Below are positions 1 to 8,474 of a DNA stretch of 64,000 bases, piece after piece. Both the position numbers and the translations under genes were made by a program. Each line of letters starts with the position of its first letter. The stretch's first letter is position 1. This DNA is from SXOA01 sp046593355 (GTDB lineage: Bacteria; Planctomycetota; Planctomycetia; Pirellulales; Pirellulaceae): the NCBI GenBank assembly GCA_046593355.1, contig JBKJNY010000155.1, positions 82,009-146,008 of the forward strand, given 5' to 3'. Below the pieces are notes generated by a model. That model was given only the letters and a program-made list of their open reading frames with translations. It did no database searches and was not told the DNA's origin.

Positions 1-1049
1 AGAACCCGCAAGAACGCCGGCTGCACTTCCATCCCCGGCCGCTGCCAATCGCCCCGTATCCACAGCCGGGCGGGGCCTTTGAATTTTTCATCCGTGTGGA
101 GCGCCGTGACGGAGACGTCCTTTTGCAAGCTCACCGCCGGCTCAAAGAACGCCCGCAGCCGATAGAAGTCCGCCTGGCTGAGAGGGTCGTACTTATGATC
201 ATGGCACTGGGCACAGCCGATTTGCAAACCCATGAAGACGGAGCCGATGGTCCCCGTGACTTCATTGAGCAGCTCATGCTTCCGCTGTTCCTGCGAATTG
301 ATATCCGGCATATCCGGCCCGGAAAGACAGAACATGGTGGGAATGGAAGCTCGCGTCAGAGGTTGCTGCTTGGGCTTCGATCCATCCGATATTTCAGATT
401 TGAAATTTGAGATTTGAGACGCTATTTCCTCTGACTCCTGCCCCCTGACTCCTGACCCCTGCTCGTCCCCTGCCACCTGCCGAGTCACGAACTCGTCATA
501 CGGCATGTCCGCGTTCAGGGCCCCCACGACCCAGTCGCGGAATCGCCACGCCTCTTTCCGCACGAGGTCATGTTCGTACCCATCTGTCTCCGCAAAGCGG
601 GCCAGATCGAGCCAGTGCTGCCCCCAGCGCTCGCCGTGGGCGGGCGACTCCAGCAAGCGATCCACTAACCTCTCATACGCATCGGGGGATGCGTCGTTGG
701 TGAATACCTCGATTTCCGCCAGCGTTGGCGGCAGGCCAGTCAGGTCGAAACTAAGTCTCCTCAGCAGCGTCTCGCGGCCGGCTTCATCGCCAAGTGGCGT
801 TTTCCTTTCTGCGAGCTTGAGCAATGCAAACCGATCAATCCCGCCCCGGTACCAGCCTACCGCATCCGCCACCTCCGGCAATTTCCCCCGCACTACCGGC
901 TGGAAGCTCCAGTGTTGGCGGTCGGTTTCCGTAAGAGGTGGTTCTTGATAGTCCGCGGTCGTTGCCGTCGGTTCAACAGCAAGGGCGGAGATCGGCGCAC
1001 AACTGCCAATTGCCAAAACCAACTTCAGAACTATTTCCCTTATCAACAC
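1..1049 (-). CDS. DUF1549/DUF1553 planctomycete cytochrome-like protein, 3' part outside window
   Basis: Partial gene that runs off the left edge; about 349 N-terminal residues are visible. The translation starts with a hydrophobic signal (REIVLKLVLAIGSCAPISAL), then a DUF1549 region with LRRLSFDLTGLPPTLAEIEV and RWGQHWLDLARFAETDGYEH, and a CxxCH site in GLQIGCAQCHDHKYDPLSQ. That motif is characteristic of this planctomycete family; DUF1553 should follow beyond the edge. I chose the GTG at 1047-1049 because AGGAC lies 6-8 bases upstream; a TTG directly after it is the alternative, and the ATG further upstream is followed at once by TAG. The gene follows the TPR gene by 30 bases and the DUF1501 gene by two genes, so all three are probably co-transcribed. 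DUF1553/DUF1501 pairs are common in planctomycetes, but their biochemical role is not established. Likely secreted, with a possible covalent heme. Confidence 0.85.
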   Translation of the reverse strand, partial: MLIREIVLKLVLAIGSCAPISALAVEPTATTADYQEPPLTETDRQHWSFQPVVRGKLPEVADAVGWYRGGIDRFALLKLAERKTPLGDEAGRETLLRRLSFDLTGLPPTLAEIEVFTNDASPDAYERLVDRLLESPAHGERWGQHWLDLARFAETDGYEHDLVRKEAWRFRDWVVGALNADMPYDEFVTRQVAGDEQGSGVRGQESEEIASQISNFKSEISDGSKPKQQPLTRASIPTMFCLSGPDMPDINSQEQRKHELLNEVTGTIGSVFMGLQIGCAQCHDHKYDPLSQADFYRLRAFFEPAVSLQKDVSVTALHTDEKFKGPARLWIRGDWQRPGMEVQPAFLRV

Positions 1050-1079
1050 TTCTAAGTCCTATTGCATGGCGTCCACTCT

Positions 1080-2591
1080 TCATTTCAACGCTTGCGGAAA
1101 CTGCCTACGACCATAGATTAGGAGGAACGCGAGCCCTTCTTTCCTGAGCGGATCGTCTTCGGACAAATGCTGCACGCACTCATTGATGTCTTTGCATTGG
1201 GCAAAACGCTGTGCGAATATCTCGTTTCCACAACCCGCCGAGCTTGGCCTAGGTCGTAAGCCGAGTTCGAGCGCCTGATGCCATTCCTTGCGATTGATAT
1301 AGAGTTGCTCCAGCCTCTCCATGGCATTGCGCATGATGTCGCGATCCAGAGATGGGTGATCAATCACTGCGGTCATTGGTGCGGTGGCCAACTTGAGTGC
1401 GTCATACTCCTCCTGAGGTCTCCCAAAGTCACGTTCTCGATTCGCGATCATCGCCCAGGCCACACCTGCAGCTGAAGTTCCTGGATACTGGTCCATTGCC
1501 CGATGCAAGATCAGAAGCTTTTGGGCATCGTCCGACCTTGCCCGATATTCTCCGGCGATCAGGAGGTAGGCAGTCGCCGCTAGGCTCCACTGTGGGTCTT
1601 CCAAACGAAACTTCTCGATGAGTGCGAGAGCCTCTGCCAACTCGCCACTTTCGATATACGTTTGCACGTAACTAAATCTGGCCCGATTTGCTGCCAGTGA
1701 CTTGGGATAGGCCGTCCAGTATCTCTGATACAGCTTCTTGGCCTCGTCGATTGCTGGCGGCGTTTTGGGTGCGGCCACAAGCTGGGCAATCGCAAACAGG
1801 CTATGGGCCTTTTCGCATTCATGAACACCCGATTGGAGAATTTCTCGGTAGGCAGCCAACGCACGTTTTGAAGAACCGTTGGGCCGCGCCGATTCATCCG
1901 CGATTATCTTCAGTATTGCAAGGTGGGTTCTTTTAGTCGTTCCTCGCGCATCGAGCTGCTTCAAATACTGTTCGAGGGTCGATGCCAAGTCATGCCTTTG
2001 GTCTAAACCAGCAGCGCCAACCACACCGATCCGACAGTAGAGCGTCTTTGGATACTTGTCGACAAGCTCTTCTGCCAGTCGCGAAGCACTCTCCGTATCT
2101 TTGTGGTCGTAACTGATTGCCAGAATCTGGTCGTAAATCACCTTAGCCTGCTGCTCGCGCAGCTGCTCTGGCGTAGGCACCTCGCCAGCAATCTTCTGCG
2201 AAGAAAGGAACTTGCCGGCCACATCTCCCCACTCCTTGAGGTCTCCGTAAGTGGACGCGTTCCAAAGGGGAAGATTCTCTAGGTATGCCGTATACAATTG
2301 CTGTTGGCGGCGTGTATCCTTGCCTTTCTCTGCAAGCGATATCTCCTTCAACAATTCAAAGCGAACGTCGTTGGGATACGCCAACAGAAACGCCTCGTCG
2401 AATCTATCCGACCGAATTGCATCCTGTGCCCGCTGGAGGGGCGTTTTGATAACCGCGGGCGGCGCAGCGCATAGATTTGTTGGATTTGGCGATGTGAAGA
2501 GCGACCATATCACGACCGACGTAAAGCCAACGGCGCAGGCGGCTTTGCCGAATCGGAATGAAGTACAGAAATTCATGACGATGGTCTTCAC
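1080..2591 (-). CDS. Secreted or membrane-anchored tetratricopeptide-repeat protein
   Basis: 503 residues from a GTG start at 2589-2591. The start overlaps the TGA of the upstream DUF1501 gene (GTGA) and has GAGGTGA just before it, which indicates translational coupling. An ATG five codons downstream (2574-2576) is the alternative. Residues about 13-32 form a hydrophobic segment (signal peptide or anchor) followed by a polar mature region. The rest is alpha-helical with TPR-like helix pairs, for example RAQDAIRSDRFDEAFLLA, AKKLYQRYWTAYPKSLAANR and ALIEKFRLEDPQWSLAATAY. No catalytic motif was seen. Its place between a DUF1501 and a DUF1549/DUF1553 gene suggests a scaffold for that system, which is inference. 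An open frame continues upstream inside DUF1501 to 3083, but that part is antiphase shadow. Confidence 0.8.
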   Translation of the reverse strand: MKTIVMNFCTSFRFGKAACAVGFTSVVIWSLFTSPNPTNLCAAPPAVIKTPLQRAQDAIRSDRFDEAFLLAYPNDVRFELLKEISLAEKGKDTRRQQQLYTAYLENLPLWNASTYGDLKEWGDVAGKFLSSQKIAGEVPTPEQLREQQAKVIYDQILAISYDHKDTESASRLAEELVDKYPKTLYCRIGVVGAAGLDQRHDLASTLEQYLKQLDARGTTKRTHLAILKIIADESARPNGSSKRALAAYREILQSGVHECEKAHSLFAIAQLVAAPKTPPAIDEAKKLYQRYWTAYPKSLAANRARFSYVQTYIESGELAEALALIEKFRLEDPQWSLAATAYLLIAGEYRARSDDAQKLLILHRAMDQYPGTSAAGVAWAMIANRERDFGRPQEEYDALKLATAPMTAVIDHPSLDRDIMRNAMERLEQLYINRKEWHQALELGLRPRPSSAGCGNEIFAQRFAQCKDINECVQHLSEDDPLRKEGLAFLLIYGRRQFPQALK

Positions 2592-4000
2592 GCCATCACC
2601 TCCCTCACCACCCGCGCCTCCCCCGGCCCCGTCAGCCGTTCTTCCAATCCATTGTGAAAGAACGAGAGCGAGGTGTGGTCGAGGCCGAGGAGCTCTAGCA
2701 GCGTGGCGTGGAAGTCGCGGATGGGGACTTTGTTTTCCGCGGCGCGGAGGCCGACGGAGTCGGTCGAGCCGTGGGCGAAGCCGCCGCGGACGGCGCCGCC
2801 GGCGAGGAAGACGCTGTAGCCCCAGGGGTTGTGGTCGCGGCCTTTGCCTTGTTCGCTCATCGGCATGCGGCCGAATTCGCCTCCCCAGATGACCAGCGTG
2901 TCGTCCCACAGGCCGCGGCGCTTCAGGTCGCGGAGCAGGCCGGCAGCGGGGAGGTCGGTGCGGCGGCAGAGCTGGGTGTGGTTGGCGAGGACGTCGTTGT
3001 GGGCGTCCCAGCCGTTGGTATCGCCAGAGTAGACCTGCACGAAGCGGACCCCCCGCTCGATCATCCGCCGGGCTAGCAGGCACCGCTGGCCGAACTCGCG
3101 GGTCTCCTTGTCGTCCAAGCCGTAAAGCCTTTCGGTTTCGGCGCTCTCGTCGCGCAGATCGACGAGTTCTGGGGCAGCGGCTTGCATGCGGAAGGCCAGC
3201 TCATAGGCGGCGATGCGGGCGGCCAATTCGCCGTCGTCATCATCGTGGGAAGCGAGATGCTGCCGATTGAGTTGCTGGACTAAATCGAGCGTATTCCGCT
3301 GCTGAGCCTTGGAAATTCCCGGCTGCGGCCTCAGATGCAGGATGGGGGAATCGCCGGGGCGCATCGTGACGCCTTGGAATGTCGCGGGGAGATAGCCGCT
3401 GCCCCAGGCGGGCGGACCACCTTTCACGCCGCCGCCCGGATCGGGCAGGACGACAAAGGTAGGCAGATCGCGGTTCTCGCTGGAGAGCCCATACGCCACC
3501 CAGCTTCCGACGCTCGGCCGCCCCATCAGGATGCTGCCGGTATTCATCTGATAGACCGACTGCGGATGGTTCACGCTGTCGCCATGCAGGCTGCGGATCA
3601 CGCACAGGTCGTCGGCACACTCGGCCAGCTTCGGCAGGAAGTCGCTGATCTCCAGGCCGCTTTCCCCGCGCTTCTGAAACGGCTTGATGGGACCGAGCAA
3701 CGGGTTCTGCGCCACTTTCCGCCGCGTCATCACCGGGCCGAAGCTCTCGGGCAGCGGTTGGCCCGCAAGCTTGATGAGGTCCGGCTTGGGATCGAGCAGA
3801 TCGACGTGGCTCGGCCCGCCGTGCATGAAGAGCCAGATGACGCGCTTGACGCGAGGGGCTGGGGACTGGGGGCTAAGGGCTGGGGAACAGGAGGCAGAGT
3901 CAGCGAGAAGGGAGGCCAACGCGAGTGCTCCCATCCCGCCGCCGGCTTGGGCGAGGAAGCTCCGCCGTGATGACGCCAGGTTATGGGGAGCCGGAGACAT
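2588..4000 (-). CDS. DUF1501 family protein (sulfatase-fold, Tat-exported)
   Basis: 470 residues. The N-terminus has a twin-arginine signal (SRRSFLAQAGGGMGALALAS, residues about 10-29). The mature part matches DUF1501, a family related to the alkaline phosphatase/sulfatase superfamily. Visible motifs are VIWLFMHGGPSHVDLLDPKP near the start, VQVYSGDTNGWDAHND in the middle, and IWGGEFGRMP with GKGRDHNPWGYSV near the end. Length is normal for the family. The chosen start, ATG at 3998-4000, gives the shortest leader; an in-frame ATG at 4051 would add 17 residues. A TATAAT sits just 6 bases before the ATG, so if it is the promoter the mRNA leader is very short. The gene heads a three-gene minus-strand operon. 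The substrate is unknown. Confidence 0.9.
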   Translation of the reverse strand: MSPAPHNLASSRRSFLAQAGGGMGALALASLLADSASCSPALSPQSPAPRVKRVIWLFMHGGPSHVDLLDPKPDLIKLAGQPLPESFGPVMTRRKVAQNPLLGPIKPFQKRGESGLEISDFLPKLAECADDLCVIRSLHGDSVNHPQSVYQMNTGSILMGRPSVGSWVAYGLSSENRDLPTFVVLPDPGGGVKGGPPAWGSGYLPATFQGVTMRPGDSPILHLRPQPGISKAQQRNTLDLVQQLNRQHLASHDDDDGELAARIAAYELAFRMQAAAPELVDLRDESAETERLYGLDDKETREFGQRCLLARRMIERGVRFVQVYSGDTNGWDAHNDVLANHTQLCRRTDLPAAGLLRDLKRRGLWDDTLVIWGGEFGRMPMSEQGKGRDHNPWGYSVFLAGGAVRGGFAHGSTDSVGLRAAENKVPIRDFHATLLELLGLDHTSLSFFHNGLEERLTGPGEARVVREVMA

Positions 4001-4006
4001 GGCCGC

Positions 4007-4012
4007 ATTATA
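4007..4012 (-). promoter_or_regulatory. Possible -10 box for the DUF1501 operon
   Basis: A perfect TATAAT lies on the minus strand about 6 bases before the DUF1501 ATG. No convincing -35 box at 17 bases. If used, the transcript would start near or inside the start codon, so it may instead be fortuitous. Confidence 0.3.
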
Positions 4013-4054
4013 GCCGAGGGAAATGCAGGGGGAAAATGGAGAACAGTCCAACGT

Positions 4055-4459
4055 CTAGGTGTGCCAATCCTCGAGTTTGAGACCAGAAATTCGGGAGAAC
4101 TCTGCTGTATTGTGAGTAACCAGAATCAGTCCACCGACGAGGGCAATGGCAGCGATTTGCAAATCCAAGGGTCCAATCAGCTTGCCAACGGCCGCTAGAA
4201 TCGCCCGCTGTTCGCCAAACGATTCCGCGGCCACGTCATCAAACGGCAAACTGACAAACGAGGCCAGCAAGTCGTCCAGCAAAGCCAGATTTGCTGCCGG
4301 GTCCGCACTTCGATAGGCGCCGTAACTGAGTTCTCCGACGGTCACTGCGGACATTGCAATATCCCGCGGCCTCAGGCTTTGAATTTTTCCCGCGATTCGG
4401 GGGTTGCGACCGCGCAGGTACTCGATCCACACATTGGTATCGAGCAGGTACGTGCTCAC
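4055..4459 (-). CDS. VapC-type PIN-domain ribonuclease toxin
   Basis: 134 residues with the PIN fold of type II toxins. The acidic active-site residues are visible: D7 in YLLDTNVWIEYLRG, E43 in TVGELSYGAYR, D99 in IGPLDLQIAAIAL, followed by LVTHNTAEF. Such toxins are Mg-dependent RNases, often cutting tRNA or rRNA. The start overlaps the stop of the upstream 76-residue gene by four bases (ATGA), the usual toxin-antitoxin arrangement. All catalytic positions are intact, so it is probably active. Confidence 0.9.
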   Translation of the reverse strand: MSTYLLDTNVWIEYLRGRNPRIAGKIQSLRPRDIAMSAVTVGELSYGAYRSADPAANLALLDDLLASFVSLPFDDVAAESFGEQRAILAAVGKLIGPLDLQIAAIALVGGLILVTHNTAEFSRISGLKLEDWHT

Positions 4460-4686
4460 ATTGTTTCTCGTTCTGGATAATCCCCCTGGGATGCCCGCTC
4501 AAGTTCCCCTCGCCATTGCCCCGCCGTCCGCTCAAAAAATCCTGCTGGCCAATTCTCCACGTCGCGATCCCTTTCCGGCTCAAAGCGCACGATGATCCGG
4601 TAACGGCAGGACGACTCTTCGACGGGAATGGCGACGCGAAGCATTTTGTCGTCGTCGGCTTGCTGGACGAACTCGACCGTCTTCAT
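4456..4686 (-). CDS. Putative antitoxin partner of the VapC toxin
   Basis: 76 residues, directly upstream of and overlapping vapC, so its position is that of an antitoxin. The N-terminus (MKTVEFVQQADDDKMLRVAIPVEESSCRYRII begins the protein) suggests beta strands, and the C-terminal half is charged and probably disordered (RFEPERDRDVENWPAGFFER), as in the toxin-wrapping tails of VapB proteins. It is not a textbook AbrB- or RHH-type VapB, so family assignment is open. The function rests on context. A TATAAT at 4738-4743 (minus) could promote the pair. Confidence 0.65.
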   Translation of the reverse strand: MKTVEFVQQADDDKMLRVAIPVEESSCRYRIIVRFEPERDRDVENWPAGFFERTAGQWRGELERASQGDYPERETM

Positions 4687-4737
4687 ACGACACTCCTTCT
4701 CGGATATCTTGGCGAGGGCCCTGCGGTTGACACTATT

Positions 4738-4743
4738 ATTATA
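4738..4743 (-). promoter_or_regulatory. Possible -10 box for the toxin-antitoxin pair
   Basis: TATAAT on the minus strand, about 52 bases upstream of the antitoxin ATG. No good -35 match is visible. Confidence 0.3.
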
Positions 4744-4893
4744 CTGCGCGGCAGCATGACGTGGCGAATCACGCCGGAAGCGTGACTCTCATCGAAGGCG
4801 GAGGCGGGATTCATAGTTCACTTCGGCTCCCTAGTAGGGTACGATGACTTGCGAGAGCCGTTTCCACCCCGCCGCACCCTGGGAGTCAGCAAC

Positions 4894-7182
4894 ATGAAGC
4901 TTGCTTGCCCGCTGCCTCAACTCGTCCTCCTGGCCGGAGCCGCTGCTTCGTGCTTCTTGGCAAGCTGCTCGGGGCCGTCCGATGTGACAGCTAAGCCCGT
5001 GGTAGACGTCCAACTGACCGCGGCAGGCGAGGAACAGCCGGCCCCGAAGCCCGACCAGGATCCTCCTCCTCTCGCGGAAAATCCCACGGCCGACGAACCG
5101 AAAGTCGAAGAGCCGAAAGGGGATCAGCCGGCTGCCAAAGAGGATAAGAAGGACGATGGGGAAGACAAGAAGCCCATCCGCAAAGCCAACCCATTCCGCA
5201 ACCGAACCGAGTTCCCCGATTTCCCTAAGGGACTCGACTGGCTGAACTCCAAGAAGCCCCTGACCAAGCAGGATCTCAAGGGCAAAATCGTCATCCTCGA
5301 CTTCTGGACCTACTGCTGCATCAACTGCATGCACATCTTGCCGGAGCTCAAAATCCTGGAGAAGCAGTATCCCAACGAGCTGGTGGTCATCGGCGTCCAC
5401 TCCGCCAAGTTCGACACGGAAAAAGACACCGACAATATCCTGAACGCGATGCGGCGGCACGAAATCGAGCACCTCGTCGTCAACGATGCCGACCACAAGA
5501 TTTGGGACAACTTGGGTGTCAGCAGTTGGCCCACGCTGATGCTGATTGACCCCGAAGGAAAGGTGCTCGGGGGGCACAGCGGCGAATTCAAAGCCGCTGA
5601 CCTCGTGCCCGTGCTCGACAAGGCCATCGAGTATTACCGCGGCGAAGGGCTGCTGGATGAGAAGCCCTTCCCGGTGGACAACGTCTACAGTTCCACCTCG
5701 CCGTTGCTCTATCCCGGCAAGATCCTGGCGGACGAAGCCAGCGGCCGGCTGTTCATCAGCGACAGCAACCATAACCGCATCGTGATAGCGGGCCTGGATG
5801 GCAAGCTCATCGACGTCATCGGCTCGGGCGCAATCGGCCGTGATGACGGCAGCTTTACGACGGCGACGTTCGATCATCCCCAAGGATGCGTCCTGGACAA
5901 GGACACGCTGTACGTCGCCGACACGGAAAACCATTTGCTCCGCAAGGTGGACCTCAATGCCAAAACGGTCACCACCATCGCCGGCGTCGGCCAGCAAGCG
6001 AAGCATCCCTGGCCGGGGCTCGACGAGGCCGAAGCCGGCGGTGATCTACCCGACCGCTTCGTCGGCAAGCCGCGGCAGACGGCGCTCAACAGCCCGTGGG
6101 ATCTGTGGATTCACGACCAGGATCTCTACATTGCCATGGCCGGCTCGCATCAGATTTGGAAGATGCCGTTGGACGAATCGGAGATTGGCCCCTACTCTGG
6201 AAACGGGCGCGAGGATGTCGTGGATGGCCCGCTATTGCCGACGCGCCCTTATGCGAAAGGCTTCGCTTCCTTCGCCCAGCCCAGCGGTTTGGCCTCGGAT
6301 GGCGAGTGGCTCTATGTGGCCGACAGCGAAGGAAGCTCGGTCCGCGCGGTGCCGTTCGATTCCACTAAGGAAGTGGCCACCGTCGTCGGCACCGCGGAAT
6401 TGCCCTACGGACGGCTGTTTGAGTTCGGCGACGTGGATGGAGTGAAGTCCAAGGCCAAGCTGCAACATTGCATCGGGGTCGCGTACGCCAACGGCAAGAT
6501 TTATGTCGCGGACACCTACAACAACAAGATCCGCGAAGTAGACGCCAAGAGCGGCGCCGTCAAGACGTTGGCCGGCAAGGGCCGCAAGGAAAAGGGAAGC
6601 AGCGACAAGGACGGCACGTTTAACGAGCCCGCCGGCATCAGCCACGCCAAGGGAAAGCTCTATGTCGCCGATACCAACAACCACGCCATCCGCACCATCG
6701 ACCTGGCTAGCGGCAAAGTCGGCACGCTCGCCATCGCCGGCCTGAAGGCCCCCTCCGCACCGAAGGTTGAGAAGAAGCCGACCTTCAAGGGTGCCGCTCA
6801 GGAGAAGGTCGAACTCGCCAAGCTCAAGCCGGAGAAGAACGCGGTCAAGCTGCATGTCTCGCTGAAGGTTCCCGACGGCTGGAAAATCAATGCCGAGGCG
6901 CCGATGTCCTACTGGCTCGATTCTCCCAGGGAAGCCGGCCCAGTGGACCGCGCCGCCTTCGGCAGAAAGAAGCTCGACAAGCCGGCCGCGGAGTTCGACG
7001 TGAGCGTGCCGGTGAAAGGGAAGGGAGAAGACGCAGTCGCGGTCGCCCTCACCTATTACTACTGCGAGAAGGGGGACGACGGCGTCTGCAAGACCGGCTC
7101 CGTCATCTTTAGCGTGCCGCTCAGCATCACCGACGACGGCAGCGGCGAGCCGGTCAAGCTGACGCACGAGATTGTAGAGTAA
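4894..7182 (+). CDS. Thioredoxin-like/NHL-repeat lipoprotein with C-terminal DsbD-like domain
   Basis: 762 residues. The start is ATG 4894, with GGGAG eight bases upstream; an earlier in-frame ATG at 4849 lacks this. Residues 10-25 form a lipoprotein signal ending in a lipobox (FLASC, Cys25), so it is probably anchored outside the cytoplasmic membrane. A Lys/Glu/Pro-rich linker leads to a thioredoxin-like domain with WTYCCINCMHILPE near residue 140 (CxxC with an extra Cys) and SWPTLMLIDPEG. About six NHL/YVTN propeller blades follow (DTENHLLRKVDL, YVADTYNNKIREVDA, YVADTNNHAIRTIDL). The last 120 residues resemble the N-terminal domain of DsbD (VSLKVPDGWKINAEAPMSYW, then YYYCEKGDDGVCKTG). The order matches NHLRC2-like proteins plus an extra redox domain. 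A role in extracytoplasmic thiol chemistry is likely; the partner is unknown. Confidence 0.88.
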   Translation: MKLACPLPQLVLLAGAAASCFLASCSGPSDVTAKPVVDVQLTAAGEEQPAPKPDQDPPPLAENPTADEPKVEEPKGDQPAAKEDKKDDGEDKKPIRKANPFRNRTEFPDFPKGLDWLNSKKPLTKQDLKGKIVILDFWTYCCINCMHILPELKILEKQYPNELVVIGVHSAKFDTEKDTDNILNAMRRHEIEHLVVNDADHKIWDNLGVSSWPTLMLIDPEGKVLGGHSGEFKAADLVPVLDKAIEYYRGEGLLDEKPFPVDNVYSSTSPLLYPGKILADEASGRLFISDSNHNRIVIAGLDGKLIDVIGSGAIGRDDGSFTTATFDHPQGCVLDKDTLYVADTENHLLRKVDLNAKTVTTIAGVGQQAKHPWPGLDEAEAGGDLPDRFVGKPRQTALNSPWDLWIHDQDLYIAMAGSHQIWKMPLDESEIGPYSGNGREDVVDGPLLPTRPYAKGFASFAQPSGLASDGEWLYVADSEGSSVRAVPFDSTKEVATVVGTAELPYGRLFEFGDVDGVKSKAKLQHCIGVAYANGKIYVADTYNNKIREVDAKSGAVKTLAGKGRKEKGSSDKDGTFNEPAGISHAKGKLYVADTNNHAIRTIDLASGKVGTLAIAGLKAPSAPKVEKKPTFKGAAQEKVELAKLKPEKNAVKLHVSLKVPDGWKINAEAPMSYWLDSPREAGPVDRAAFGRKKLDKPAAEFDVSVPVKGKGEDAVAVALTYYYCEKGDDGVCKTGSVIFSVPLSITDDGSGEPVKLTHEIVE

Positions 7183-7184
7183 GA

Positions 7185-7300
7185 GTAGGGTGCATAAGCG
7201 CAGCGCCATGCACGCGCAAGGTGGCCGGCAATCCGGCGGACGACCACTCTGTTGTCTGACTTAACGACGCGTGCATTTCGCTATCGCTCATGCACCCTAC
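7185..7300. repeat. 116-bp MITE-like element with inverted terminal repeats, copy 1
   Basis: The ends are inverted repeats of about 32 bases: GTAGGGTGCATAAGCG at the left and the complement of GTAGGGTGCATGAGCG at the right. A second element of the same design is at 26246-26358 in the opposite sense. The interior differs between copies. No coding capacity. It sits between the NHL gene and moxR. Confidence 0.75.
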
Positions 7301-7332
7301 AGTTGAAACACGATGAACACCTTGAGGCTTTC

Positions 7333-8307
7333 GTGGCGGACATCAACCAGACGGCGAAGAAGATTATTGCCAACGTCGAGAAGGCCATTGTCGGCAAGCG
7401 GTCGCAATTGATCCTGTCGCTGGTCGCCTGGCTCTGCGAAGGGCACATCCTGCTGGAGGACGTGCCGGGCGTGGCCAAAACAATGCTCGCCCGAGCCCTA
7501 GCCCGCAGCTTGGGCTGCACCTTCAAGCGCATCCAGTGTACGCCCGACCTGCTGCCGACGGACGTTACCGGCACTTCGGTTTTCAACCAGAAGACCACCG
7601 AGTTCGAGTTTCGCCCCGGCCCCGTCTTCGCCCACGTCCTGCTGGCGGACGAAATCAACCGCACCACTCCGCGAACCCAAGCCGCTCTCCTCGAAGCCAT
7701 GGGCGAAAGCCGCGTCACGGTAGACGGCACCACGCACCAACTCGGCCCGCCGTTCCTGGTCATCGCCACGCAGAACCCGGTCGACCACGAAGGGACCTTC
7801 CCGCTCCCCGAGGCCCAGCTCGACCGCTTCCTCATGAAGTTCAGCCTCGGCTATCCCACGATGGAGGACGAGCTGAAAATGCTGGAGATGTTGCAGCACT
7901 CCCACCCCATCGACTCGCTGGAGCCAGTCGTCACCGCGGAGGAACTCGTTTCCTGCCAGCGGGCCTGCCGCGAGGTCTATGTGGACGACAAGGTCCGCCG
8001 CTACATCATGCAAATCGTCCACGACACCCGCAGCCACGAGGACGTGCATCTCGGCGGCAGCCCGCGGGCCTCCCTCGCCATGTTCCGCACGTCGCAAGCC
8101 ATGGCCTCCCTTCGCGGCCGCAACTTCGTCCTGCCCGACGACGTGAAGCGGGTCGCCGGCCCCGTCCTCACCCACCGCATGATTCTCAAGCCCGAAAGCC
8201 GCCTCCGTAAAATCACCCCCGGCTCCGTCGTGGACGAAATCGTGTCGGACATCGCCGTGCCTTCCATCAGCGAAACGGGGATCCCTCAAACACAAGCTCA
8301 GACTTGA
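7333..8307 (+). CDS. MoxR-family AAA+ ATPase
   Basis: 324 residues. The start is the GTG at 7333 with TTGAGG five bases upstream; the open frame extends to 7252 but that part lies in the repeat element. Motifs: Walker A GVAKT at 46-50 (LLEDVPGVAKTMLARALARS), Walker B LLADEINRTTPRTQ near 103-116, sensor 1 ATQNPVDHEGTFPLPEAQLD. MoxR ATPases act as chaperones or maturation factors, usually with a DUF58 and a VWA protein. Here the DUF58 gene is next, 167 bases downstream, but no VWA or transglutaminase gene follows. Confidence 0.93.
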   Translation: MADINQTAKKIIANVEKAIVGKRSQLILSLVAWLCEGHILLEDVPGVAKTMLARALARSLGCTFKRIQCTPDLLPTDVTGTSVFNQKTTEFEFRPGPVFAHVLLADEINRTTPRTQAALLEAMGESRVTVDGTTHQLGPPFLVIATQNPVDHEGTFPLPEAQLDRFLMKFSLGYPTMEDELKMLEMLQHSHPIDSLEPVVTAEELVSCQRACREVYVDDKVRRYIMQIVHDTRSHEDVHLGGSPRASLAMFRTSQAMASLRGRNFVLPDDVKRVAGPVLTHRMILKPESRLRKITPGSVVDEIVSDIAVPSISETGIPQTQAQT

Positions 8308-8474
8308 TAACCGCCAAGGACGCGGAGATTCGCGGAGGGAAGAGACAGAATAATGGGGGACAGAATAATGAAGCATTTGAATTCTTATTTTCTTGCCTCC
8401 ATTTTCTTGCCACCTACTTTGCCTTTCAACCGTGTCCTCCGTGTTTTCCGTGTCCCATTTCCTTTTCTCCTTAA

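Noticed and set aside
2591..3083. Extended N-terminus of the TPR protein
   Set aside because: This part lies inside the DUF1501 gene in another frame and is Arg/Pro-rich shadow sequence.
7252..7332. Longer MoxR start at a TTG
   Set aside because: It would translate the MITE-like repeat; the GTG at 7333 has a good ribosome-binding site and gives the usual N-terminus.
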